A program made the translations under genes and the position numbers. Shown here piece by piece: positions 54,403 through 64,000 of a DNA stretch of 64,000 nt. This DNA is from Synechococcus sp. SynAce01 (GTDB lineage: Bacteria > Cyanobacteriota > Cyanobacteriia > PCC-6307 > Cyanobiaceae), in assembly GCF_001885215.1 (NCBI RefSeq), contig NZ_CP018091.1:868001-932000 (forward strand). Reading direction: 5' to 3'. Every line of letters starts with the position of its first letter. The first letter of the stretch is position 1. Under the pieces are notes generated by a model. The model was not told where the DNA came from, searched no databases, and saw only the letters and a program-made list of their open reading frames with translations.

Positions 54403-56142
54403 ATGACTGTCGCCACCGCTGCACCCCCCCGCCTTTCGCTCCAGTGCGAGGCGATCGGCGCCGATACCACCACGATCCGCTCCCTCGACTGGGACCGCAG
54501 CCGCTTCGACATCGAATTTGGCCTGCGCAACGGCACCACCTACAACGCCTTTCTGGTGCGGGGTGAGCGCACCGCCCTGATCGACACCAGCCACGCCAAA
54601 TTCGCCGACACCTGGCTACCACTGCTCGAAGGGCAGATCGATCCAGCCACGATCGACTACTTGATCGTTTCCCACACCGAGCCCGACCACTCCGGCCTGA
54701 TCGGAGCCGTGCTGGAGCGCAACCCGGAGATTGAGATCGTCGGCTCGAAGGTGGCGATCGCCTACCTGGCCGACCAGGTGCACCGGCCGTTCAAGAGCCG
54801 GGCTGTCAAGAGCGGCGAAGTTCTCGATCTCGGCACCAACCCCAGCAGCGGCGTGGCGCACCGCTTCGAGTTCCTCAGTGCTCCCAACCTGCACTGGCCC
54901 GACACGATCTTCTCCTTCGATCACGGCACGGGCATCCTTTACACCTGCGATGCCTTCGGACTGCACTACTGCTCCGATGCCGTTTTTGATGTCGACCCCG
55001 GTGCCATCGCCCCAGACTTCCGCTTCTATTACGACTGCCTGATGGGCCCGAACGCCCGCAGCGTGTTGCAGGCCCTTAAGCGCATGGACGCCCTGCCTGA
55101 GGTCAGCCTGATCGCCACGGGCCACGGCCCCTTGCTGCGCGATCACCTCAACCTCTGGATCGGCGACTACCGCGACTGGAGCAGCCAGCGCAGTGCCGGC
55201 GAAACCTATGCGGCCGTCTGTTATCTGAGCCAGTACGGCTTCTGTGACCGGCTCAGCCAGGCCCTGGCCCGCGGCATCGGCAAGGCCGACAGCCAGGCCC
55301 AGCTGGTGGACCTGCGCTCCACCGACCCCCAGGAGCTCGCCGCCCTGATCGGCGAGGCCAGCGCCGTGTTGGTGCCCACCTGGCCAGCCAATCCCGATGT
55401 CGAAACCCAGCAGTCGATCGGCACGCTGCTGGCTGCCTTGCACGCCAAGCAGTGGGTGGCCGTCTACGACGCCTACGGCGGCAACGACCTGCCGATCGAC
55501 AGCATCGCCGCCAAGCTGCGCAGCCTGGGCCAAAAAGAAGCCTTCCCGCCGCTGCGGGTCAAAAAGGTGCCGGATGGCAACGACTATCAGCGCTTCGAGG
55601 AAGCCGGCACCGACCTGGGCCAGTTACTTGGCCGCGCCAAGACCATCGCAGCGATGAAGGCGCTCGACAGTGACCTCGACAAGGCGCTCGGGCGACTCAG
55701 CGGCGGCCTCTACATCGTGACGGCCCGCCAGGAGGAGCGCAGCAGCGCCATGGTGGCCAGCTGGGTGAGCCAGGCCAGCTTTGAGCCGCCGGGCCTCTCG
55801 ATCGCCGTAGCCAAAGACCGCGCCATTGAAACCCTGATGCAGGTGGGCGACCGCTTCGTGCTCAATGTGTTGCAGGAGGGTCAATACCAAGACTTGCTGC
55901 GCCATTTCCTGCGCCGCTTCCCGCCCGGTGCCGACCGCTTTGAAGGCGTGGCCACGTTGGAAGGGGCCGCCAGGGGCGGGCCTGTGCTCAGCGACGCCCT
56001 GGCCTTCCTGGGTTGCCAGGTGGTGCAGCGGATGGAAACCCCTGACCACTGGATCATCTATGCGGAGGTGGAGGAGGGCACCGTGGCCGATGCTGAGGGC
56101 AGCACGGCCGTGCACCATCGCAAGGTTGGCAACCACTACTGA
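54403..56142 (+). CDS. flv3: Flavodiiron protein, Flv3 type
   Basis: 579 residues in three domains: metallo-beta-lactamase-like (1-260), flavodoxin-like (about 265-405) and the flavin reductase extension specific to photosynthetic organisms (about 420-579). The diiron ligands H-x-E-x-D-H are intact as HTEPDHSG at residues 91-98, with the later ligands in the FSFDHGTGILYTCDAFGLHYC and ATGHGPLLRDH segments. Flv3 with Flv1 passes electrons downstream of photosystem I to oxygen, protecting in fluctuating light. It is followed by flv1 with a one-base stop/start overlap. Confidence 0.9.
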   Translation: MTVATAAPPRLSLQCEAIGADTTTIRSLDWDRSRFDIEFGLRNGTTYNAFLVRGERTALIDTSHAKFADTWLPLLEGQIDPATIDYLIVSHTEPDHSGLIGAVLERNPEIEIVGSKVAIAYLADQVHRPFKSRAVKSGEVLDLGTNPSSGVAHRFEFLSAPNLHWPDTIFSFDHGTGILYTCDAFGLHYCSDAVFDVDPGAIAPDFRFYYDCLMGPNARSVLQALKRMDALPEVSLIATGHGPLLRDHLNLWIGDYRDWSSQRSAGETYAAVCYLSQYGFCDRLSQALARGIGKADSQAQLVDLRSTDPQELAALIGEASAVLVPTWPANPDVETQQSIGTLLAALHAKQWVAVYDAYGGNDLPIDSIAAKLRSLGQKEAFPPLRVKKVPDGNDYQRFEEAGTDLGQLLGRAKTIAAMKALDSDLDKALGRLSGGLYIVTARQEERSSAMVASWVSQASFEPPGLSIAVAKDRAIETLMQVGDRFVLNVLQEGQYQDLLRHFLRRFPPGADRFEGVATLEGAARGGPVLSDALAFLGCQVVQRMETPDHWIIYAEVEEGTVADAEGSTAVHHRKVGNHY

Positions 56143-58001
56143 TGGGCAACTCCAGCTCCGCCACCCCCAGTGCTGATCGCAGCGTGATCCTGCTGCCGAT
56201 CGAGCCTGGTCTCGTCTGCCTGCGCGGCCTCAGTCCGAAGCGGCTGCGCTTTGAGGTGGAGTACGGCCTGGAGCGTGGCACCACGGCCAACGCCTATCTG
56301 TTCACCGACGGCGAGCATGAGGGCGCGCCGATCGGGCCGGTGCTGGTGCATCCGCCGGGCCAATCGTTCGCCGAGCCTTTCCTGGCGGCCCTGGCAGCTG
56401 AGCTGGAGGCCGCCGCCACCCGCGCCTTGCCCACCCCCTTGCCACCGCTGCGCTTGGTGGTGGGCTTCACCAACCCGAACCGGGTGGCTTTCCTGCGCCA
56501 GCTGGCCGCCCGCTGGCCCGATCTCAGCCTGATCGCCTCCAACGCCGGCGCCCGTCTGCTCGCCGACCTCTGGCCCCAGGTGAAACCGAGCGCGCCGGGC
56601 TCCAGCGAACCGCCAGCGGCGCTGCCACCGCTGCCGCCGATCACAATCGTCAAGGGAGAGGAGCTGCTGGAGCTGGGGCTGGGCCGCCAGTTGCGGCTGA
56701 TCCCGGTGCCCACCCCCCGCTGGCCCGGCGCCCTGGTGGCGTTTGAGGAGAGCAGCGGCCTGCTGATGAGCGGCAAATTCTTCGCCGCCCACCTCTGCAT
56801 CGAGGCCTTTGCCGAGGCCAACCGGGTGAGCAGCGAGGAAGACCGACGCCACTTCTACGACTGCCTGATGGCGCCGATGGCCCGCCAGGTTGAAACAGTC
56901 GTCGACCGGCTCGAAGACCTGCCGATCCGCACGATCGCCCCGGGCCACGGCCCGGCGATCAGCGAGAGCTGGCGCAGCCTGCTGGCCGACTACCGCCGCT
57001 GGGGCGAGAGCCAGGGGAAGGCGCAGCTGTCTGTGGCCCTGCTCTACGCCAGCGCCTACGGCAACACCGCCGCCATCGCCGATGCCCTGGCCCAGGGGGT
57101 TTCGCGCACGGGGGTGCGGGTCGAGAGCGTCAACTGCGAATTCGCCCCGCCCGAGCAACTGCTCGAAACCATCCGCCGCTGCGATGCCTTGCTGATCGGC
57201 TCGCCCACCCTGGGCGGCCATGCCCCCACCCCGATCGTTTCGGCCCTGGGCACCCTGCTGGCCGAAGCCGACCGGGCCAAGCCTGTGGGAGTGTTCGGCA
57301 GCTACGGCTGGAGCGGCGAGGCGATCGACCTGCTGGAAGCGAAATTGCGCGACGGCGGCTTCCGCTTCGCCTTCGAGACCATCCGGGTGAAGTTCAGCCC
57401 CGACGGCGCCACCCTCCAGCGCCTGGAGGAAACCGGCACGGCCCTGGGGAGGGAACTGCTGGGTCAGCAGCGCCGCAGCAAACGGATCGCCGCCGGTGGC
57501 CTCAGCCAGAGCCTCAGCAACACCGCGGTGCTGGCCCTGGGCCGGATTGTCGGCTCGCTCTGCGTGCTCACCACCCGCCGCGGCGAAGGCGAGGCCGCTG
57601 TGGGAAGTGCCATGGTGGCTAGCTGGGTGAGCCAGGCCAGCTTCACCCCGCCGGGCTTCACCGTGGCGGTGGCCAAGGACCGGGCCGTTGAAACCCTGCT
57701 GCATGTTGGCGATGCCTTCACGCTCAACGTGCTGGCTGAAGGGCGCCAGATGGGCCCGATGAAACAGTTTCTGCAGCGGTTTCCGCCCGGCGCCGACCGC
57801 TTCGCCGGCCTGGAGCTGGAGAGCAGCCCCTCGGGCCAGCCGGTGTTGCCCGAGGCGATGGCCTGGCTGGAGGCGCGGGTGAGCCAGCGGATGGAATGCG
57901 GCGACCACTGGCTGCTCTATGCCCAGGTGGACCATGGCGGCCTGCTCGATCCAGTCGCCCTCACCGCCGTGCACCAACGCCGCAGTGGCGCCAACTACTG
58001 A
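56142..58001 (+). CDS. flv1: Flavodiiron protein, Flv1 type
   Basis: 619 residues, same three-domain plan. The diiron site is non-canonical: where Flv3 has H-T-E-P-D-H, this protein has F-T-N-P-N-R (109-114), as in Flv1 proteins, which work as partners of Flv3. The Pro/Ser-rich insertion around residues 147-168 is unusual. The flavodoxin domain starts LLYASAYGNTAAIADALAQG, and the reductase domain repeats the MVASWVSQASFTPPGFTVAVAKDRAVETLLHVGD stretch. The start ATG overlaps the flv3 stop (TGATG). Confidence 0.9.
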   Translation: MGNSSSATPSADRSVILLPIEPGLVCLRGLSPKRLRFEVEYGLERGTTANAYLFTDGEHEGAPIGPVLVHPPGQSFAEPFLAALAAELEAAATRALPTPLPPLRLVVGFTNPNRVAFLRQLAARWPDLSLIASNAGARLLADLWPQVKPSAPGSSEPPAALPPLPPITIVKGEELLELGLGRQLRLIPVPTPRWPGALVAFEESSGLLMSGKFFAAHLCIEAFAEANRVSSEEDRRHFYDCLMAPMARQVETVVDRLEDLPIRTIAPGHGPAISESWRSLLADYRRWGESQGKAQLSVALLYASAYGNTAAIADALAQGVSRTGVRVESVNCEFAPPEQLLETIRRCDALLIGSPTLGGHAPTPIVSALGTLLAEADRAKPVGVFGSYGWSGEAIDLLEAKLRDGGFRFAFETIRVKFSPDGATLQRLEETGTALGRELLGQQRRSKRIAAGGLSQSLSNTAVLALGRIVGSLCVLTTRRGEGEAAVGSAMVASWVSQASFTPPGFTVAVAKDRAVETLLHVGDAFTLNVLAEGRQMGPMKQFLQRFPPGADRFAGLELESSPSGQPVLPEAMAWLEARVSQRMECGDHWLLYAQVDHGGLLDPVALTAVHQRRSGANY

Positions 58002-58036
58002 CTAGCAACACCGATCCCGCGATCAAACATTCTCCT

Positions 58037-58780
58037 GTGACCCGCAGAAGCAGCCAACCCTCCACCAAGGCTGCGGTCTTCCGCCCGGCCGCCGAGCGCT
58101 TCCTCAGCACACTTGACTGGCTGGAGAGCTGGCACAGCTTCTCCTTCGCCCACCACTACGACCCGGCCTGGCTGGGCTTCGGTCCGCTGCGGGTGATCAA
58201 CGACGACACGATCGCCGCCGGCCGTGGCTTCGGCCTGCACCCCCACCGGGACATGGAGATCATCACCGTGATGCTGGAGGGCGAGCTCAGCCACAGCGAT
58301 TCGATGGGCAACGGCGAGATGTTGCGGGCCGGCGAGGTGCAACGCATGAGTGCCGGCAGCGGCGTGGTTCACAGCGAGATCAACCGCGGCGCCGTGCCCT
58401 GCCGGCTGTTGCAGATCTGGATTGAACCGTCCAGCCACGGCAGCGCGCCGGCCTACGAGCAGAAGCCCTTCGCGTTGGGCGACGACTGGACCCTGCTGCT
58501 CGATCCCGAAGGCCGCCAGGGGGCGATGGCCTTGAACCGGCCCGTGCGGCTGTGGCGGGCCCGGCCTGCGGCCGGCAGCCGGCTGGGCCTGCCCCTGGCG
58601 GCTGGCCGCCAAAGCTGGCTGCAGCTGATCGATGGCAGCGTGCGGCTCGATTCCGGGCGCGCCCTGGAGCGTGGAGACGGCCTCGGCTTCGTGGCGGGTC
58701 CTGAAGCCCTCATCAGCGAAGCCGAAGGCCTGACAGCCGAGGCCGCCGGCGCCGATCTGCTGCTGTTCGAACTGGCTTGA
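58037..58780 (+). CDS. Pirin family protein
   Basis: 247 residues from a GTG at 58037. Double cupin: metal site in GFGLHPHRDMEIITVMLEGELSHSDSMGN and GEVQRMSAGSGVVHSEIN (His, His, His, Glu pattern). Some pirins have quercetin dioxygenase activity. The function in cyanobacteria is unknown. It starts about 35 bases after flv1 on the same strand. Confidence 0.9.
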   Translation: MTRRSSQPSTKAAVFRPAAERFLSTLDWLESWHSFSFAHHYDPAWLGFGPLRVINDDTIAAGRGFGLHPHRDMEIITVMLEGELSHSDSMGNGEMLRAGEVQRMSAGSGVVHSEINRGAVPCRLLQIWIEPSSHGSAPAYEQKPFALGDDWTLLLDPEGRQGAMALNRPVRLWRARPAAGSRLGLPLAAGRQSWLQLIDGSVRLDSGRALERGDGLGFVAGPEALISEAEGLTAEAAGADLLLFELA

Positions 58781-59060
58781 ATGGGACTGGCGAGAACGGC
58801 AGGACTGATGAACAGCTCCCAGCTGGAGCACTGCAGGCCAAAGCGGCAGAGATCCTGACCTTCTGGTTCGAGCAAACGGCGCCCCGAAGCTGGTTTGTCA
58901 AAGACCAGGCCTTTGATCGCTTCAGCAATGCCGACACCAGCCGCTTTGCCCGTCGGCACCGGGACGTGATCGCCTGATTGGGAATCGTTTTAGGGTCGAA
59001 TGGCTTGGCGTTCCGGAACCGGAGAGCCTGGCTCAGGAGGCTTCGCTGGAAGGGATGGGG
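58777..59060 (+). pseudogene. Remnant of a DUF924 gene with a large internal deletion
   Basis: The frame from 58777 to 58977 reads KAAEILTFWFEQTAPRSWFVKDQAFDRF, the beginning of DUF924, and is followed at once by RFARRHRDVIA, which in intact DUF924 proteins lies near the C-terminus (A.RHRDVIARFGRFPHRN). About 110 middle residues are therefore missing, and the frame stops right after; the next bases may hold a shifted continuation (VPEPESLAQEA). By eye this is a decayed copy; the end coordinate is approximate. Confidence 0.5.
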
Positions 59061-59270
59061 CCGGGTTGTGGAGGAGTTGAGAAGGAGTTGCGGAAGGGTT
59101 CTGGCCAGAGAAGGCCTTCGATCACAGCGGTTTCAAGGCCACACATCACCAAGATCGAGATCTTTTCTGAGACTGGCTTGAAGAGTTACGAAGAATACGG
59201 GTGAGTGCAGTGGTTGCTGCAGCATCCGGCGGCATCCATTCCTGTAATGAACTGAACCGTCCTGTCGACC

Positions 59271-59510
59271 ATGGTCCAGGTCCGAGAGTTTCCTGACCCC
59301 AGCCTTCCCATTCACGGCCAGGCTGCCAGTCGTCAGGGCCGGCGCTGGATGGTGCGCTACAGGGGGTTTGTGCTCATGCCCCAGCCCGATCTCAGCTGGC
59401 TGGTGCGGCCAGAGCGCAGCCCGATGGGAGTACTGCCCTTCCGCACACCTCCCAATTCCCTCGACGATGTCAAGGCCTTGGTGGACTGGCGCCTCAATCA
59501 GGCCGCCTGA
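59271..59510 (+). CDS. Small conserved hypothetical protein of picocyanobacteria
   Basis: 79 residues: MVQVREFPDPSLPIHGQAASRQGRRWMVRYRGFVLMPQPDLSWLVRPERSPMGVLPFRTPPNSLDDVKALVDWRL. The compact beta-rich pattern with WMVRYRG and SWLVRPERSP looks like a short conserved family I have met in cyanobacteria without a name. It ends overlapping the 3' end of the convergent gene by 13 bases. Confidence 0.65.
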   Translation: MVQVREFPDPSLPIHGQAASRQGRRWMVRYRGFVLMPQPDLSWLVRPERSPMGVLPFRTPPNSLDDVKALVDWRLNQAA

Positions 59511-59854
59511 GGCGGTGTTGGCGTTGGTGAGGCTTGGAACGGCAGCACCAGGGTGACCCAGCGATCCGGTCGTTCGGGCCTGGCACGCCGCGCCTGACGC
59601 ACACCAAACGGGACCCGCAGCACATTGGTGCCCTCAACGCGAAAGACCTCGCCGCGGGCGTGGGAATGGGCCATCGAACCGCGCAGGGGGGGAAGTTGGG
59701 GTTCGCGCCGCCTCGGAGTACTGCTCTGTGGAGTGCTGCCCTTCGAAGTGCTGCAACCCCTTGCATCAGCGCTGTCATCTGAGATGGCCAGGGCTGCCAG
59801 GTTCAGGTGACTGGGGGCGCGGGGGCCTTTGCTGCTGCCGTCGTTGTTGTTCAT
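59498..59854 (-). CDS. Hypothetical protein with basic C-terminal strand region
   Basis: 118 residues from the ATG at 59854. The first 70 residues are Ser/Pro/Arg-rich and probably disordered; the end HARGEVFRVEGTNVLRVPFGVRQARRARPERPDRWVTLVLPFQ looks structured and might be conserved. No family is recognised. The frame is open to 60325, antisense of gcvP, which I consider a shadow. Confidence 0.5.
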   Translation of the reverse strand: MNNNDGSSKGPRAPSHLNLAALAISDDSADARGCSTSKGSTPQSSTPRRREPQLPPLRGSMAHSHARGEVFRVEGTNVLRVPFGVRQARRARPERPDRWVTLVLPFQASPTPTPPQAA

Positions 59855-59999
59855 GATCCCGGGTGTGAGGAGCGGGCTGGCATGGGAGAACAACCGCACG
59901 GGGTTGCCCTGTTTGCCGGGAATGTAGCCCCCTTTCCAGTCGCCGGGTAGGGCGGAGATGCCGCCTACCTTTCCGGCTGAAGAAGTGACTGGATGATAC

Positions 60000-63101
<3,102 letters not shown>

Positions 63102-63174
63102 GGCCTGGCGCCCACGGGGAAGTGTGGGCAAGTGTAGGGATATTGGCCAGGCAGGCAGGCTCGCCCGAGCGCCC

Positions 63175-63564
63175 TCAGCCCCCTTCGACCTTGGCGCGGT
63201 ACCGGGCGGCATCCATCAGATCGTTGAGCTCGGCCGCCGCACTGGGACGCACCAACAGCAACCAGCCCTCGCCGAAGGGGTCGTTCTGGATCTCCTCCGG
63301 GCTGGCCAACACCGCCTCGTTGCGCACCTCAACGGTGCCGCTGATCGGGGCATAGACGTCTTCGACCGCCTTGACCGACTCCACCGAGCCAAAACTTGTG
63401 CCCCGCTCGAGGCTGGCGCCCACGTCGGGCAATTCGACAAAGACAATGTCGCCTAGTTGCTGCACGGCAAAGGCGCTGACACCCACCCGAACCAACTCTC
63501 CTTCGGCTCGGGCGTATTCGTGGCTCTCGGCGTAACGGCAGTCGTCGGGATAGGGGAGCGCCAT
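63175..63564 (-). CDS. gcvH: Glycine cleavage system H protein
   Basis: 129 residues from the ATG at 63564 (GTG at 63591 is open too). The lipoyl lysine is Lys65 in [18 protein letters not shown]. Starts [33 protein letters not shown] as in GcvH. It shuttles the aminomethyl group between P and T proteins. It is encoded upstream of gcvP on the same strand. I saw no glycine riboswitch in the 70-base leader. Confidence 0.94.
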   Translation of the reverse strand: MALPYPDDCRYAESHEYARAEGELVRVGVSAFAVQQLGDIVFVELPDVGASLERGTSFGSVESVKAVEDVYAPISGTVEVRNEAVLASPEEIQNDPFGEGWLLLVRPSAAAELNDLMDAARYRAKVEGG

Positions 63565-63632
63565 CGCTGCCGGAATTTCATGGCTCCCCACTCTGGCGGA
63601 ACGGCGCCGGCCAGGGCAACAAGCCGGATGGC

Positions 63633-64000
63633 CTAGGGCAATCGGCTTGCGGAGGGCACCTGTCCTGCCGCCTCAAGGGCGGTGAGGGCCCGCTCCAGGG
63701 CCAGTTCGGCGTGGCAGTGATGGCTGCCGCCCTGGCTGAACAGCACGTAGGGCTCCCGCAGGGGCGCATCGGCGGAGAACTCGCTGGTGCTGCCGTCGAT
63801 GAAGCTGCCCCCGGCCATCACCAGCTCACTGGCGTAGCCGGGCATCGGCGCGGGCAGCGGATCGAGGTAGGAGCCCACCGGCGAGCAGGCCTGGAAGGCC
63901 CGGCAGACGGTTTGAAGCGGCCCCGCCGCGCCGAAGCGCACCGCCTGGATCACATCGCTGCGCTCTCCTCCCACCAAGGGTTGGATGGCGTAGCCAAGCG
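63633..64000 (-). CDS. Aluminium-resistance/methionine gamma-lyase family protein, C-terminal part
   Basis: The frame is open to the window edge; 122 residues are visible. The text LGYAIQPLVGGERSDVIQAVRFGAAGPLQTVCRAFQACSPVGSYLDPLPAPMPGYASELVMAGGSFIDGSTSEFSADAPLREPYVLFSQGGSHHCHAELALERAL matches the C-terminus of the cystathionine-lyase-like 'aluminium resistance' family, PLP enzymes of uncertain substrate. It ends 68 bases before the gcvH start on the same strand. Confidence 0.8.
   Translation of the reverse strand, partial: LGYAIQPLVGGERSDVIQAVRFGAAGPLQTVCRAFQACSPVGSYLDPLPAPMPGYASELVMAGGSFIDGSTSEFSADAPLREPYVLFSQGGSHHCHAELALERALTALEAAGQVPSASRLP

Noticed and set aside
63565-63632. Glycine riboswitch before gcvH
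   Set aside because: The leader is too short and shows none of the aptamer core motifs.

Overview
The window comes from a GC-rich unicellular cyanobacterium, most likely a picocyanobacterium of the Cyanobium/Synechococcus group. It carries plastoquinone-reducing NDH-1 genes, a chlorophyll methyltransferase (ChlM), the SbtA/SbtB bicarbonate system, paired flavodiiron proteins and a RuBisCO-type LysR regulator. The orders rbcR-NnrU-ndhF-ndhD, ndhA-I-G-E-nadK and trpB-sui1-purE-chlM recall marine Synechococcus/Prochlorococcus. HIP1 octamers (GCGATCGC) lie at 25905, 42649, 52564 and 54754. I found no rRNA, tRNA or CRISPR array. The window opens and closes inside genes.

Layout. 0-10 kb: DUF3172 tail, rbcR, NnrU, ndhF1, ndhD1, LapA-like protein, scpA, a sugar nucleotidyltransferase, metF and a very small LuxR-type regulator. 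10-19 kb, mostly minus strand: CYTH phosphatase, nadK, ndhE/G/I/A, citrate synthase, SixA, a DUF3352 protein, then a rhodanese. 19-34.6 kb: hrcA, an Anbu proteasome-like peptidase, a glutaminase remnant, trpB, sui1, an AI-2E transporter, purE, nagA, chlM, a pseudouridine synthase, a response regulator, a cysteine desulfurase, several membrane proteins, rsmH and ndhH. 34.6-36.6 kb: an IS3-family element splits a membrane-protein gene. 36.7-40.7 kb: a thioesterase, an MGS-like/lipid-kinase fusion, a phosphoesterase and moaB. 40.7-43.7 kb: an AT-richer accessory stretch (MscS channel, cupin, glycosyltransferase). 43.7-50.7 kb: SWIM and MEKHLA proteins, Hsp20, a lone NrtA-like lipoprotein, a Crp/Fnr regulator, a DUF6671-like protein and an Nramp-related transporter. 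50.7-52 kb: a second IS copy of identical length. 52-58 kb: sbtB/sbtA (minus) divergent from flv3-flv1 (plus). 58-64 kb: pirin, a DUF924 remnant, two small proteins, gcvP, gcvH and a partial PLP enzyme.

Together the core genes describe photosynthetic electron flow and carbon concentration: NDH-1 subunits A, D, E, F, G, H and I, Flv1/3, SbtA/B and RbcR. Most of the rest is ordinary housekeeping.

The most unusual signals concern the IS element. Its two transposase frames are related by +1 across an A8 run, not by the usual -1. Its orfB has no stop codon inside the element. In copy 2 orfB therefore runs out of the IS and stops at an ATGA overlap with the start codon of the Nramp-related gene. 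Other points of interest are perfect inverted repeats in front of ndhF, hrcA, sbtA and flv3, a palindromic tandem repeat in the CYTH gene, two gene remnants, and an MGS-like domain lacking expected catalytic residues.
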